52,784 nucleotides of DNA from Branchiostoma floridae (GCF_000003815.2 NC_049991.1:2985279-3038062); one strand, 5' to 3'; shown: positions 24,201 to 39,200, counted from the stretch's first letter. The notes: generated from the sequence alone by a model not told the origin. Translations and numbers: made by a program.

Positions 24201-27200
24201 AGTGTTACATGAACGCCACGGCGTGCGAACTGGGCAAGGCGATAAACGTGGTTCCGTGCAAGGCGGTTATCCGTAACACCGGAGCGCCGACGTCGACGTG
24301 GACGCACGAGGTCCCGAGCATCGTCCCGAGCCAGCCCGCCACCTCGGCTCCGATCATCATATCTGAACCTATCATTCACATGGTCCGCGAGGACGACAAC
24401 ATAACGTTAGAATGCCAGGTCTCCGGCGTGCCAACGCCAAGAGTCTTCTGGCAGAAGCAAGGGGACACAAACATTTTGATAGGGCCGGGAAATTCTTTCC
24501 ACCACTTTGAAGTGTCTGAAATTGGGGCATTGACTATCTCCTATATACAGATGGAGGACCAAGGAAACTACACCTGCGTAGCGGTAAACGTGGCCGGGGA
24601 CACCTCCGTCGAGTTCCCGGTAGAAGTCATTCCAACGTCGACGCCCGAGCCATCGACGGACGGGTCTACGTTCTCCCCGGAGGACGTCTGTTCCCTCCCG
24701 AAGGACGAAGGGTCTTGCGAAGACAGCGTCCCCAAGTGGTACTACAACCAGGAGCGACAAGTGTGCGAACGGTTCGTCTACTCGGGCTGTGGCGGCAACG
24801 ACAACCGGTTCGACAGCATCCACGAGTGCATCATGGCGTGCCCCGATGTAACGGCCGCCACGTGTCGGCTCCAGGCAGCGGCCGGTCCCTGCAAGCGGTA
24901 CCGAACAAGGTGGTACTACGATATCAGCAAGGTGAGCAACCCACATTCCTTCCCATCGTTAAAGATATACTAAGTATTCAAACTGCATTTTTGATTGTGA
25001 TACCAACCATATGTTTCACTATGTTACCAGTCTATTCAGTCGATCTCAGCGTCAATTCAAAGAAGGAAAAGTCATCTTTTATTTTCTAAACTTTCTTAAT
25101 TTCTACATTGTAGTACGATATATGTGTGCCATAACCACAAACTGTGTGATACTGATGTCTTAAAATCCAACCCAGTGCTCCATTCTACGCAAAATATGAT
25201 GGACTTAAATTTCAGTTATTTTTATCAAATGTATGTATATGATATGTATCTTATTTTATCGCGTACAATTCACGGTCAAATCCGACAGCCCACGAGACAG
25301 TCCACGAGACCGTAAAGTACACAGTCGATGTTGTTGCTATCCTTTCAGGCGGAAAGCCGGCTAACTTTGAACTTTGCTCGGCGGCTTCAGGCTGTAAGAG
25401 CCAAGGCCGCGTTTAGTCTACACAAATGGATATTGATGCTTTGCTAACCGCAAATTGGGCCGCAGGGCTGAGGAGCCAGCCGGCGTCTGTTGTTTTCAAA
25501 CTCTCAGGTCAAAGGTTCATCATGTGCGGGGGTTGTCCCGAGTCCTCCACGTCAGTTCCGACTGTTTGATAACTTCCAGCGCATGCGCGCTATGATTCAG
25601 AAAATGCGTTTTACCAGAACTGTTGAAAGAAGTTATGCGTGTGAGGCGTGGTTTACCGGCGTAGTGTTCATGTAAGCCATCACGAAATCGCCGGCAAATG
25701 CAGCCAGCGGTGCGGGACATTTTCGGGCCCTATACCCGAACGCGCTATCTTCGTTAGCTTACAGCCATAATATCACGAAATTGATGACAAACAGCGCGTA
25801 AGTCGAGAACGGCTTCCGTTGTATTCATGGGTCTATTGTGATTAATGTGTAAGAAACTCTCCAACCTCTTTGAAGGAACAGTACACCATCGCAATGAAAC
25901 GTGGACAAATGCCAGATGTACGACAATTGCAACCTAAGGAAGGTGCTATTACCACCAAAAAATAAATCAACATCTAGAAAACATTGAAGATCTTTGTGAT
26001 TAGACGACGACGACGAACTTAGCACAGGCATCAAACCGCAAAAGTGTTTTCCGTATTTTTTTCTCGAAAGTCACAGTTTTAGAATTCTGAAGAAGACAAA
26101 AACAATTGCACCTGTAAACAGCACTTACAGGTCCTAACTGTGAGAGCTTAGGTCAAACTTTAACCGCAGCTTCCTGTTAGACTTGGCGGGAGACCATAAG
26201 GGACCCGCCGCCGGAATTCCACGTCAGGCTATTGCAGCCGCATTAGGCACGTGTTGACAGGTACAGAGAGGCGAGAGGAAATAACATGTCCCCCTTGTCT
26301 TCTCCCCGTAGGGCGTGTGTTCCTGGTTCATCTACGGTGGCTGCCAGGGGAACGACAACAACTTCGTGACCATGGATAGCTGCAACGACGCCTGCCCGTA
26401 CCATGTCGCCAACGCCTGCCACAAGTGTCCCAACCGCTACGGCATGGTCGAGTACTACTGCATGAGCGACTTTGCCATCGTGGGGACAGTCTTAGAGATA
26501 ATCGACTACAACACGGACGAGCGACCGAAGGCTGTCATCATGCTAGAAGATGTCTACAAGGACAATATGGGCATGTTTGAGAGCGCGGAATCGGCCTTCG
26601 CTCTAGAGATTAGTCTGAATTTCACCATGCGCCAGCCTTGTCCGTGTCCCGAACTGAAGGTGGAAGAAAAGTACATTATCATGGGCACGGTACAAGACGG
26701 GTACCCAATGGTCGAGAAGGACAGCTTCGTAAAGACATTGAGCGAAAAGAGGAAGCAGCGCCTGATGCACACCTCCAGGTCAACAAACGTCTGCGAAAAC
26801 CTAAAGTAGGGAACGTACAAATAATCTTTGAGTGGGAGCGGGTTCTTTAGTGTAATTAATCAAAGAAAACAGGAAAATAACTTGATGTAAATTTTCAATA
26901 TCTTTGGTTGTGTAGGCTTGAGTACGACCAATACCTGATTCTAACTGCCACGGTGCTTCAGTAACGCAACTAAATGTGCAACTAAAAAATTTGAAACGTG
27001 TACAGCACAAAGCATTACCCTCTCACACTAATACATAAACTGAATTGTATCAAAATTAAGGCCTATTGGGTGAAATTCCGTTTGACGAAATTCCACCAGG
27101 CTTCATTTCAGCTGTTTTTCGCGAAAAGCGCCCCTTGTTATTTGAGCAATTCCTTGCTTGACTTCGAGGTTTACTTGACGAAAAAGGCTTGTATATAGAG

Positions 27201-30200
27201 ACGTCTGGGCCTGCCATTCACAATGACAAATGTGTGACACAGCATGCATGCGGTGACCCCAAGGTACCCTCTCTCTTTCTGGGCCCGTCGGAAGTTCCAA
27301 AGGTCGTCGGAGTGGGACACGCGCCAGACGAAACATAACTCAGACTACAAAAATAACCTGGTCACCAGTCTCTTCAGACTGGGTCTCCTCGGCACTGTAA
27401 GCTTCTGTCACCGCTTGGCCAAATAAGTCCTCCCGGTGATTTCTTTCGCATGCCTTGATGAAATTTACAGCTCTTGCTGAGGGTTGTCCTCAGGTGGCTC
27501 TGTCAAAATATCGTCGGGGTATGTTGACCCTGGTGCCGAAGAACTATGTGCAAAGCCCTGGCGACAGCCTTTCTCATAAACTTCTGACGTTATCTACGAA
27601 TTTTCGAAAGCAATAGCGAAGTAGGAAGGTGGGTGTCCTTTTTACTTGGACAACCGTTGCTCAAGAATTTGAAGAAAGAAGAGGGGTGTACTTTTGGAGT
27701 CGCTGACACGTAGTACATATACGTGATGTTTACATAAATAACGTTGAGACACGTGCCTTCAAGGAAAATTCTTCCAGAAGCAAAACTATTTGTAAGATTG
27801 CTATATGGTGAATACTAGTGTATCATACTAACAGATTTTGTAAGCCCTTAACTTCAGTAGGAAGGGATTTAAAAGCAAAATAAATTTTTCTGAGAAGTCC
27901 AGGCTGGGAACTTAACGTTGGGGTTGTCTATGTTGAGAACTGGGGCTATACCGTTTTTACCTATAAATGTGACAACTACATACGTGTAAAAAGATAAGCT
28001 ATAGTAATATGACAAATCTAATTGATATTTAATTTGCCAATAACGATCATGAACTCTAATTTCTTGTAACGTTTTTGCATGCTTCTTTGCTCACACGGAC
28101 TCTATGCATGCCAGACCAATCAATGACTGCATGAATCAAGAACTGATCGGCGATTATTTTCTATGATCGATTTTTGTAGGGCGTATAATTCGGAGGACGA
28201 CAACCTGGGAGAACCAACGGCTGACGGCTCGCTGCCCCCCACCCCCACACCCCCTGACATGGCTTCCCCACGGTCACACACGCATAGGGAAGACACTAGT
28301 GCAGACAGGCAGGACAGGCCAGACATTGAGGACAGTGCCGACACGGACGAGTTCTGGTATCTTTAACTGCTGTCTGGGGACTGGGCTGTATTAGGGCGCG
28401 GTCACATGTAGGCCGTGCGTTCGTCGTACGATTTTGATGGCATAGGATTTTCAAGCAGGCTGTGACAGAACCAACCACAGGGAGGGATCCAAAGCAGCCT
28501 TTTTGAGTACCAATACAATTGAACTTTGCACGACACGTACATGGCTGTCCTCCAAAGTGTCCGAAGTTAGTCATCGATCGTACGACCATCGCACGACCTT
28601 TGTGACCCGACACAAGATCCGGTTTCCAACCAAAGATTGCATTGCTGCATTTACCCCCTTCATGATCATTGAAAATTTACAAACATGTACCTCAGCTTAC
28701 AAAAACAGTATTTTCCAAGGCTGCTTTCGGCTTTTCCCCTTTCAAATCATGGTTTGCTTGCCCTTACAAGTTTGGGTCGGAGAAACCTGTGAAGTTTTTC
28801 AGGAATCGACCATTTGAAAAGAAAAAGATATCTACCGAATGACCAGTCAGGCGATGGAAAAAAAACATACTCAGTACAAAGTTTTATTGAGACTTGTTTA
28901 ACAGAAAGAAACCAAATTATACTCAGAAATTCCTAGCTTGTGTTTCATCAATCAATTTGTCAATGACCGAAAACGTAAGGTGTCTTGATCAGTAATGTAT
29001 TTTTCATTAGGGCATTGCCTTGATTCTGTGATTTGCGTCAGGCCCCATGGACGACGTTACTTACTGTTTTTTTCGGACCACATGTTACCAGAGTGACACG
29101 GCAAAATGTGCTGCCTTGGCAAACCTGCCCCGGGGTCTGTACAAAAACACATGGTCCACTCTAACCCTTACCAGACATCAAATACCCAAATCTTCAGATC
29201 TAAATAAATAAAATCTGGCTTGTGACAGAGTGGCAATGATCAAAGACTTTCCCAAAAAAGTCTCCCAAAGAAATGCGGGCCGTAGGATTGACCTTGACTT
29301 TGTTATTTCAAACCACATGGTGGTTCTCTACCTGATTTACGTCCGAACCTCAAGTGTGGCCGTCCTAGAGGGAGACCGGGCTTGCACCGACTTTGATCAA
29401 GTCCCAACAGAAATGTGTTGGTCATAGAATCGGGTCAAGAATCTCTCTATCTGTCCATCCAACCTTCGGGGCTTGTTATACAAGGTGGGAACACGGGGAT
29501 CTCTCCCTGGCAGTCAGACCATATGCAGAGCACAATCTTAGCCCCAACTCTTTAAGATGGTGATTACCCCCCCCCCCATAAAAACAAAACAAAATTGAAT
29601 TCACAACTGGACTAGGTTGCATCATTCAAAATTATGATTTCAAAGACAACAAAACATTTTAAAAAAAAACGTAAAAATAGATAAATTTTGTTCTTTATCT
29701 TTGAAATTCTTTGAGCAACCTGTCTTACATGTATATTTGGTTGCTTAGCAATCGCTCAGAGAAAGAGAAGTTTTCTTTGAAAGAGATCCAAAGAAAACAG
29801 TAAAAAGAATCTACATCAGTTTGTTCGCCTGAATGTTTGACAGAACGCCTGAATGTTTGACAAAAGAGTCTTTGTTTTGGGCTCTTATGGGGGGATGCAG
29901 CATTAGTAAAGCCACAATCCTGACAGACCTCCCCCTAACGCAGCAGTTAAAGAACCCCATGCACACCGGAGACAAAAGCCGCTGGCTTTGCAAGAGAGAC
30001 ATTTTCTCAGGTTGCCTTCTTTCTCTTGTAATTATACTACCTCAAGATGGTGGTGCAGGTAGAAGCCTCTGGATCTATGTATTTTCAATAAAAATGTGTT
30101 GAATTTAAAATTGTACAAAGTTTACAACTAATATTTCTTTTTATTGCTATCTTTACATTTTGGTGCTTACTTGAAGCCAGAGGAAACTGCACTGCCTGAT

Positions 30201-33200
30201 ACAGAATAAAGTTGTAGCTTAAAGAATATCTCATAGGGTTATGTTAAATATAAGATATGCTAATATAATTTGTGGATGACGGATGCTTATACATTGACTT
30301 TGGCCTTGGCTTGTTTTCTGAATTTGACAAGAAAGATTGCCATCTATGATTGGTAATGATTTGCGAGTGGACGTAAATCTGAAAGTCATTAAATATAGGT
30401 CAAGTTCAGTCATAGTGATGCATACGGCCACAAATGTCCTTGGATGTTATTTTCATCATACATACGTTGAGAGGTTCAGGGTTGGAGAAGTTTTCTAAAA
30501 TAAAAGATTTACTTGTCCTAACCAACTCTTCAAGTGCCTAAGATTCAAATGTCACTTTTATTATGTATTTTTATTTCCAGCAATGAAATTTTTATTATTG
30601 CCTCTATTTTCTATGTTGACTAATGCTTGATGCAGCTGTAAAATTGATAAAGTATACCAAAATCTCACTTGCCCGATAAGGAAAGTCGGTTAGGTCATGC
30701 ACTTGCCCGATCAGCACTTTCACTTACCCTGGAAAATAGCCTAGTGGACTTGTCCAACCCTTGTTCATTCCAAAGTGTAGGGGCAGCCTAGATTTTGGAA
30801 CAATGCATATTATTATGTTCTTAAAGTATGTGTGTGTGTTCTGCAAAAGGGCACGAACGGAAGTGGTTCTAAGTCAATATCTAGTCGAAAGATGTGTTAA
30901 AATGTTGATACGTCACTATTAGGAAATGATTCTGGAATGTAAATAAGGAAATGACAGTGGTAAGTAGTGATAGATGTTTAGCAAATTATATGTGAGACAT
31001 GTTTTGGTTAGGAATAAAGACACTGAAGATTAAACATTTCTTTGTTGCATTTTCTTATCACTTTGAGCATTAGTTAGCATCAGATTCTGTAAGTGACCAA
31101 TGATCACAGTTAAAATCATAAGCTGAAATGTTGTTTTCCTAATTACAATTCTGGACCCTACAATATGCAGGAAGCTCATATACTGTAAATGCATTTATGT
31201 TCGCGGGGATTTAATTTCGCGGTAGTGGGAAAAAGGACTTTTTGCGGTGGTTTTAATTCCGCGGTAACACCATAGACTGCAGTTTAATACCATTATAGAA
31301 AAATGTTCACGGTGGTTTTAAGTTCGCGGTGAAGTGGTCACCGCGAAAACTGCGAACATTAATCCACCGCGAACATTTCTGCATTTACAGTATTTGATTG
31401 TTTTGTAATTTTAACTGGACTCCAGGAAGAATAGATTTTGCGTTAAACTTTGTAAAGTCTAAAATGGAGATTGAAATAAACAAACAAACATATGCATACA
31501 AAGGTAGCGGAGCAAGAGGACGGTCCCTAGCCTAGGAGGTAGGCTGCGTATCTGAGATGTTATACCGTTCTGTAGTGGTCCACTGTGTTTTGCTGCTACA
31601 GTGGTCTGGACACTCTGCAATAGCAATCAGTCTTTCTTCAACTCTCTCTTCTTTGTGCTATTCATCACAAGCCTCCTTAGCTCCTGTATAGTTTTCTTTC
31701 TGACCACAATGGTCCTAAATTTTGTAGTCTTCAGGTTCTTACAGTGCCTTCCTTTTTCTGATCTCTATGTGTTAGAGCCAATCAAGGCCTGCTGGGCAGG
31801 TGTGTTGGTTGGCATTCTCAGTACGTGTCCAACCACCTGGCATGCAGTCCATCAAAAACAGGATTATGATACAATATCGATAACGATTGTACGTATTTCT
31901 TGGAAGAAAACAGTATAAACTGTAACGGTTGCGCTTGACAAGAGTCTACATTTCATATCACTATCTTGGCATTGGGTATGCATGGTTTGCGTAGGTGAAA
32001 TTTCTGCACAAAATCTTGAAGGTTTTGCACTTGGCACAAATACAGGACTGGTACATTGCTCAGGCATGTATAAAATCTTTTGTATATCTGGCTGGTTTTA
32101 TGTTGGCCAACGAAATACAAAGGTCATATAATGACGTCTGTACCTTCATTCAATCAACAAGGGCAGATCAGCAAATGTCAGGAAAAGGGATTGATGTGAA
32201 ACAATTTCATTCCAAAAATTTCTCCAAATTGTAAGGTCCCGTCCTTCCTTTAGTGTCCATGAAATGGTGTATTACGTGCTGTGGAAGAAGGCTTGCTCTT
32301 TAGTCTTACATGATTTTGAACCTTTAAAGGCCAGTCAACAAGAGTTTGGATGTTCCCCGGTATCTAATGTTGATCATCAGAAAGCGCATCTTGTGCAAGA
32401 GACTTGGGTGCTTTGCAGCCTCTAAAAAACATCCAAATCATATCAAACTGAGGCTTAGAGACCTGTGAAAATCGTCCAATCTTTTAAAAAAACTACACAA
32501 ACATCAAAAGAACTCAGAGTTTAGAGCTCACGTGTTCATTGGTCAATTGATTTTTCTGCTGTGTGACCTGGTTTGATAGTACGACAAAACTTTATTCCCT
32601 CATTATAACTTTCACTAAGAAATGTATTTCACCATGAGCCCTAAGGCTTGATAATCTATGACACGGACAGGTGTGGCATATCCCGATACTAACCGTCAAG
32701 TCAAACATGATTATCGTTCAGCTGTGCATGGGGATGCTCACAGTTAAGGTAGTTTATAACACATGGCATCTTATTCCATAACACAACCCAATGTCACAGG
32801 TGTATGTCACAAACTGACGTCATGACTCTCTCCCTTAATCAATTTCTATCCTCCATAGCCTTGGGCTGATCTTCCACTGAGCATCATTTAGCATACTCGC
32901 AAAGCTCACCGGGTGTGGACAAGTTTTACATGGTATTCAAGGCTGTAGCTAGCCTGAAATTATTTTCCGTCCCCTTGACTTTGAATGGAAATCCTATCAA
33001 GGCCATTTGATGTTCCTAGGGGGGTCCAGGGGGCATGCTTCCTGGAAAATTTTGAAATCTAGACCTGCTGAAACGCTACTTCCTGCATTTTGATGTGTAA
33101 ATTTTGCAAGTAGACTTAGCTGTTCAACGGCATCTGTTTTTTTAATAACATTTACATGTCGATTTTTGTCCGCCATGGCACAGAGGACAGAATGGGCAAA

Positions 33201-36200
33201 ATCTTGCTTCGTCCCCATCTGCCAGATTCCGTCAAAGAACGGAAGGATGGGCACTGGCTACAACCCTGAGAATTTCTACACTTGCACGCTAAAGAAAACC
33301 AAAATAACAGATTGCACGAAGGTTGGGGTAGACGACCCTCCTTGTCTGGTATATATGGGCTGTGCTGTATAAGAACCAGATTGTACCGGGTGTGAGAGAC
33401 ACGACAGTCAGTAAACAGGGAGATGACGACGTGTGCGATTCAGCACCAGACGTTGGCTCAGGCTCCGCGGGCTGGTAGCCAGGTTGGGGGGGGGGGGGGT
33501 ATGTTGTGACTCTTTCAAAGGTCGCTGTCTTTAGAAAGAACACAGGGCCAACACTGCGGTTCACAAGTTTCCCCACAAGGGTAGACATAACTGTTTTCTT
33601 TAAGTTAGCACCTGCCAAGGAGACATCAGCAGTCCAGAAAACTGTGTCTTGACCTCTTCCTGACTGGACCTTAAACATAACTTTCGAAGGTTATTGTATT
33701 TAGAAAGAACATGGGGCCAACACTATGGTTCACATGTTCAAACATCTTCCATGAAGTGTAGACATAACTGTTTTCTTTAAGTTCACACCTGCCAAGGAGA
33801 CATCAACAGTCCAGAAAACTGTGTCTTGACCTCTTCCTGACTGGACCTTAAACATCACTCACTCCTTCACTTTCAACGCTATTGACACCCCACTTTTATT
33901 TTCAGAAAACAGTGAAATAAAAGCAAATTATAACACATTTGGGACTTATGTTATGTCCTAGGCATACAAAATTACACATGCAACAGAAAAACTGATCAAT
34001 CGGCATTCTCTTTACACATATCATATCTATTATAAGAAATCTCTTACATTTTTACATTGTACAGTTCATGTACCTTATTCATTTAACACACAAACATACA
34101 TTGTAGTGTCACACAAAATGTGTTCCTTCATGTTAAACTTGCCTTAAACAATTATGCATTCTATTAGAGACACATTCAAGCTAAAAACTTCTGAATGGCG
34201 TGATTCTCAAGCACAGAATGACTTTAGTCGAAAAGGTTTAAGCTTAAGATGGTCTAAGTACGTAAGGTTAAGATGCCATGCAATGTCTTAATACGCCTAC
34301 ACGTGCTAATGAGACCTTCAAGTTGGTCAAATCTTATCTGAATACAGAATTGGTATGATATAGCAGTTGTAAGATGATAATCAAGAAATATTCTTTCTCA
34401 TTGTAACGCTGTCTTTTCTGACTTTATTACAACTTGTGTAGGCAAGAAGAATACACCAGATGGAGTACATTGCTCTTTTCCGTAAGCAATAGGCATAGGC
34501 AGGCTAGTTGATTTCCCACAATTTGTAAGAAAAGCCGTCTTATTCTGATCACATAATTTGTAGCAAGGTGACCAACTTTTCCATAATTGCCGTCCACAAA
34601 TTCAGCACAATACGTAAGACGTTCTTCCAAATTCAGCATAAAGCCGAGGCCCCCCCATACAGACCCTCAGGCCAAGAACAGGTACACAGTATCCCACAAT
34701 TTTGTCTGATTCATCCCCTCTTACTGCTAAAATAGACAAGTCTCTGACCTACTAACCAGTCCAAACTGTGAGCTTTGCTTTTGATCAGCGTCCAAATACT
34801 GCTGATATCAGTGAACAAACCAGACCTCACCTCTCCAGCCTTATCTTATTGACCAGCTAGACCACAGTCTGCAAAACATTTGTCGAGAAAATATTTGCCC
34901 AAACTCTGAGGTGCAACCCTTCTCACAAACAGATCAGGCTGCTTTCATGTGCTACTTGCGGTCATTGAGTGTTCAGGATAATTCTTTTCAAGCATTCAAA
35001 GCATTCACCAGGCAAGTTGAGGGAAATTGCAGCAGTCAAATATTTTTTTTACATATTACTTTTCTTTCTCTTTTCTTTCTTACTTAGTGCCAACGATCAT
35101 GTTGATCATTATGGCACAGTCTTTATTCAATGTCCTATCCGTGGGACGTCTGTAGCCGAAGCTAGGTACTCATTTTCACCTGAGTGAAGTGGGGAAAGTC
35201 GTGCAAAGTGCCTTTCCCAATGGCACAAGAAATTAGGACCTGGAGGGCCTGAGTGAGACCAGCTTGCTGACGATTATGCCACGCGATCTCTCACAATTTT
35301 TACTGTGTTACTGAAAATGCAGAAATGTTTTTGGTAGATTCACATTTGTATGATTATGTTCATGTTGTTTCCTCAGTTGCCGCTTCACCACAAACTCAAA
35401 TTACCACAAAGTTTAGCTGTACATTGTGAAAAAAAAGTGAATTTAGAGGGAAGCACCTAGTTGAATGCAGCATCACTAATCCTACGGTATATAGTACACT
35501 TCAGTTATTAAGGTGTTTAAGACAATCTTCATAAGGCCTCTATAACAATTTTTTGATTGTGTTAATGTTATAAAAATTGATGTATGTGTATGTACCATGA
35601 TTTTCAAATTGAGATTCTTAGTGCCTGAGACGTGGCCTCATTTGACCTGGGAGCCTAGACGCTGAGTTCAGCAGTTCTCTCCACAAATTTTCCACAGATG
35701 TTCACCTGATGTTGGTGGGGGGTACGGAAGGCAGCACGCTGGTATGTTCTCAGTAGTAGATCATGTTCTCTATAGCCATAACTTATCAGCTATAAAAGCA
35801 AAATACCTTCACCCTCCAGTAGATACATGCACGGACTGAACTCATTATGTAATCAGTTAACTGTGGCATCATGTGTGGCGTATTAAACTGGTAGTGACTG
35901 GGCTCAGAACCTAGAGGTCCCAAGTTTTATACTTACTGCGCCCCTGATGTTGTGCCCTTGGGAAAGGCACTTTACACAACCTTCCTCACTACATCCTGGT
36001 AACGCTAGTTCACCTTAATCCGTGGGGTAACCTATATTCGTTGTTTAAAAAAAATAGATATTTAGAGCTTTGAGGTCAAAGGCATGGGTTTCAAATGTCA
36101 GTTTCAAGATATTGTAATGTGAAACTACCTTACATCGACTTAACGATCCCCAAGTACCCAATTTTTATACACAACGGATATAGGTTACCCTTCGGATAAA

Positions 36201-39200
36201 GGTGAACTAACGTTACATTGTCTAAAAATGGGTACCTGTCTTCAAATTGGTCAGGGAGGTACAAGACTACTACCTTCTGTCTTTAAAATTATATTAGGTA
36301 CAAGTACATGTACTGATACAGAGGATTAGGTAAGAGTCCGGACCTGTAACGATACCTGAACAATTTGACAAATTAACATGTGACACTTTAAATTTCTTCT
36401 TAACGTCTTCAATAAAAAGAAACTTAATCTTACAACTTGTCAGTATCGTACGATTGTTGCAAGACAATCGTACAATATTCAAATCAAAGATGGCTCAAAT
36501 CAAAGATGGCTCTGATTTCAAGATTCATCGCATCATTTTATGCCTTTTCCAGAGGTAAATTTTCGTCTTTGTGAAAGAACATATAACGCTAGTTTACCTT
36601 TATTCACTGGGTAACCTATATTCGTTGTACCTAAAAACAGGATATTTCGGGATATCAAGTCGATGGACGGTGGTTTTAAATTGCATTTTTTTTCAATATA
36701 TTGCAGTTTCAGACCACCGTCCATCGACTTGATATCCCGAAATACCCTGGTGTTAAATACAACGGATAAAGGTTAACCCGCGAATAAAGGTGAACTAGCG
36801 TTACATGATGTACTTGGTACAGTAATTCAATTTTTATACAGCAACTGTACTTCATGATCCGAATCTATTTTCATGGTACGTTGCCGGTACACAGTAAATT
36901 TAAGGTATCCAGTTGTTACACCTTGAGCACATTTACTAAAAATAGCCTTCTTCCTGTGGCCTAACCTTGTAACAACTACAAATTTTGTGCCAAAGGGCAG
37001 AACCTCAGCAGGACAGGCACATTCAAGGACACACCTGCGATGAACTCTGTGACCTCTGCAAGGAGTTATCATGCTGGAAATCTATGGTAGTCCACAAATA
37101 GACATTCTTTTAGTGTTGTTTTATGTACATGCTAGTCAACACCATGTGTGGTTCTCATTTAAAACACTCTGAAAATACCTTAAAAAGAATACGACCTGGC
37201 AACGAGGAAAGTGCAATGGCCCTGTAAAAGTGTTAGTCTTTATGATTTTCTGTACAAAAATTAGAAAAGAAGTGTAATAATCATGAGGGATGTGTGTAGC
37301 AATATTCATTGTATGTGTTACATGGCAGATATTAGATAGTTTCTGGTACAGTAACTGTAAAAATTAATTACCTTTTAATAATGACTAAACCTGAATAGAA
37401 GAAAGGTGCAAATAACGACCTCATAAAAGTCTAAGAATAGATATTCCCTGTGTGTTACAACATTTTATGTACTCAGTTTGTGTCTTCTATAACATTTACT
37501 AGTACCGGACCGGATGCACTTTAAGTACTTTTCCTTTAATAAGAACAAGAAAAGTGCAATGACCCGATAAAAGTCTGTAAATAGACTCTGAAAAAAGGTT
37601 TTTATGTACTTCTCAGTTTGCATCTCCTATAATACTACTATATGTAATGTAGTACAGGTGCACTTTAAGTACTTTTCTTTCAAAAGAACAAGAAAAGTGC
37701 AATGACCTGATAAAAGTCTGGATAAAGACTCTGAATAAAAGGTTTTAGTGTACTTCTCAGTTTGCATCTCCCATAACACAATTACTACCGTCAAACCTGT
37801 ATTAGCGGCCACCTTTGCATACCGGCCACCTGGCTATAGTGGCCACTTTTTGTCGGTCCCTTGGATTCGTAATGATTAAGAAATAGGCTTAGCAGCCACC
37901 TGCCCAACGCGGCCACGGCCACACGATTTCCAGTCCCACAGATACAGAAACACTGCCGATTACGGCCACGGCAGACGGCTGATCTACGGTCCGGCACGCA
38001 TTCGGACATACATCAGCCGTATCGTCACCCTACGCCGGATTTAAAACCTCCTTATTTTCAAAACAAAACTGCCTTACTGCCGACAAACGAGGTCATATAA
38101 GGTCAATAGACGACACCAATATTACGGAGGTAAATTGCGGCAAAGTTACGTTCTACCGTATATTCTCGAATAAAGTACGCACCCCAATTAAAGTACGCAC
38201 CCCTGATTTTGGACAAGTCTTAGACAGATCTTTGGGACTGAAAGGTAAAATGGAAAAACTCAAATAAAGTACGCACCCCTTCTCCACCAATTTTGAACAG
38301 ACCTTTAACTGGATAAATTCAAATTTATGATGTTTTCCCCAGCTTATTTTGCATGAAATAACCTGCATTTACACTGTCATTGTCTCTATGAACTTGTGAA
38401 TTGCCTACTGCAAATTATAAAAATCACTGAGAACTGGTAGAAGAAATCAGGAAAAACCAGTTGTACAAGTCAAAGTCACTAACTCAAAAGGATTGTATGC
38501 AAATGCCAATCTTATGTAAATCATGTTTAGACAATTTCTTTGTTTCATGTTTAGACAACTACAAGACAACAACAATGTGCATGTTTTGAAACATTACTAG
38601 AAGTGTAGCTCCCCCTTGCTTTATTTTAGGCTTTTTTTACCATTTCTCTGCGCAGTGACCTCAAATAAAGTACGCACCCCAACTTTGGCAACAACTTGTA
38701 GCACCTTTTCAATTTTGAAAAGTTAAAAAAGTGCGTACTTTATTCGAGAATATACGGTAATACACTATCGCTGAGGTTAATTTACATTACAAAAACATCC
38801 TAAATAAATTGTTACACAGATAAAATTATATGAACTTCAGACTATGGTGGATTGTATTCTTACATTTATTAAGAGATAAGTGTAAAATGACAGGCTTTTC
38901 TTGTGAGAACCACATTTAGCATAATGGTGGAATCTGACGTATGAACGCGTGAGGGAACACACGGACGGCGAAGTATCAAAGGATACAAGCCGATACAAGG
39001 ATCAAAGAAATATGACGATACCGGTCTCTTCAGACAATATCAACTGTAGAACATTGAAAACTTTTATCTAGCTTTTGTTTTCTTAAATATAGTGTAACAA
39101 TCATTGCAGCACATGTACAGTGCTACACATAAAAGCTTCTTGATTATGTGAATAAAGAGTTACTAAAACCATGTGTAACTTATTGCTTGTGGTCAATTAA

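Noticed and set aside
23884-24946. Minus-strand ORFs opposite WFIKKN exon 1
   Set aside because: Shadow frames of GC-rich coding sequence on the plus strand, where all domains and cysteines fit.
32997-33254. 85-codon minus-strand ORF with PLDPPRN end
   Set aside because: Lies in what looks like dispersed repeat sequence; no splice partners or domain.
33289-33678. 129-codon minus-strand ORF
   Set aside because: Overlaps the tandem duplication and a poly-G run; the second copy does not preserve the frame.
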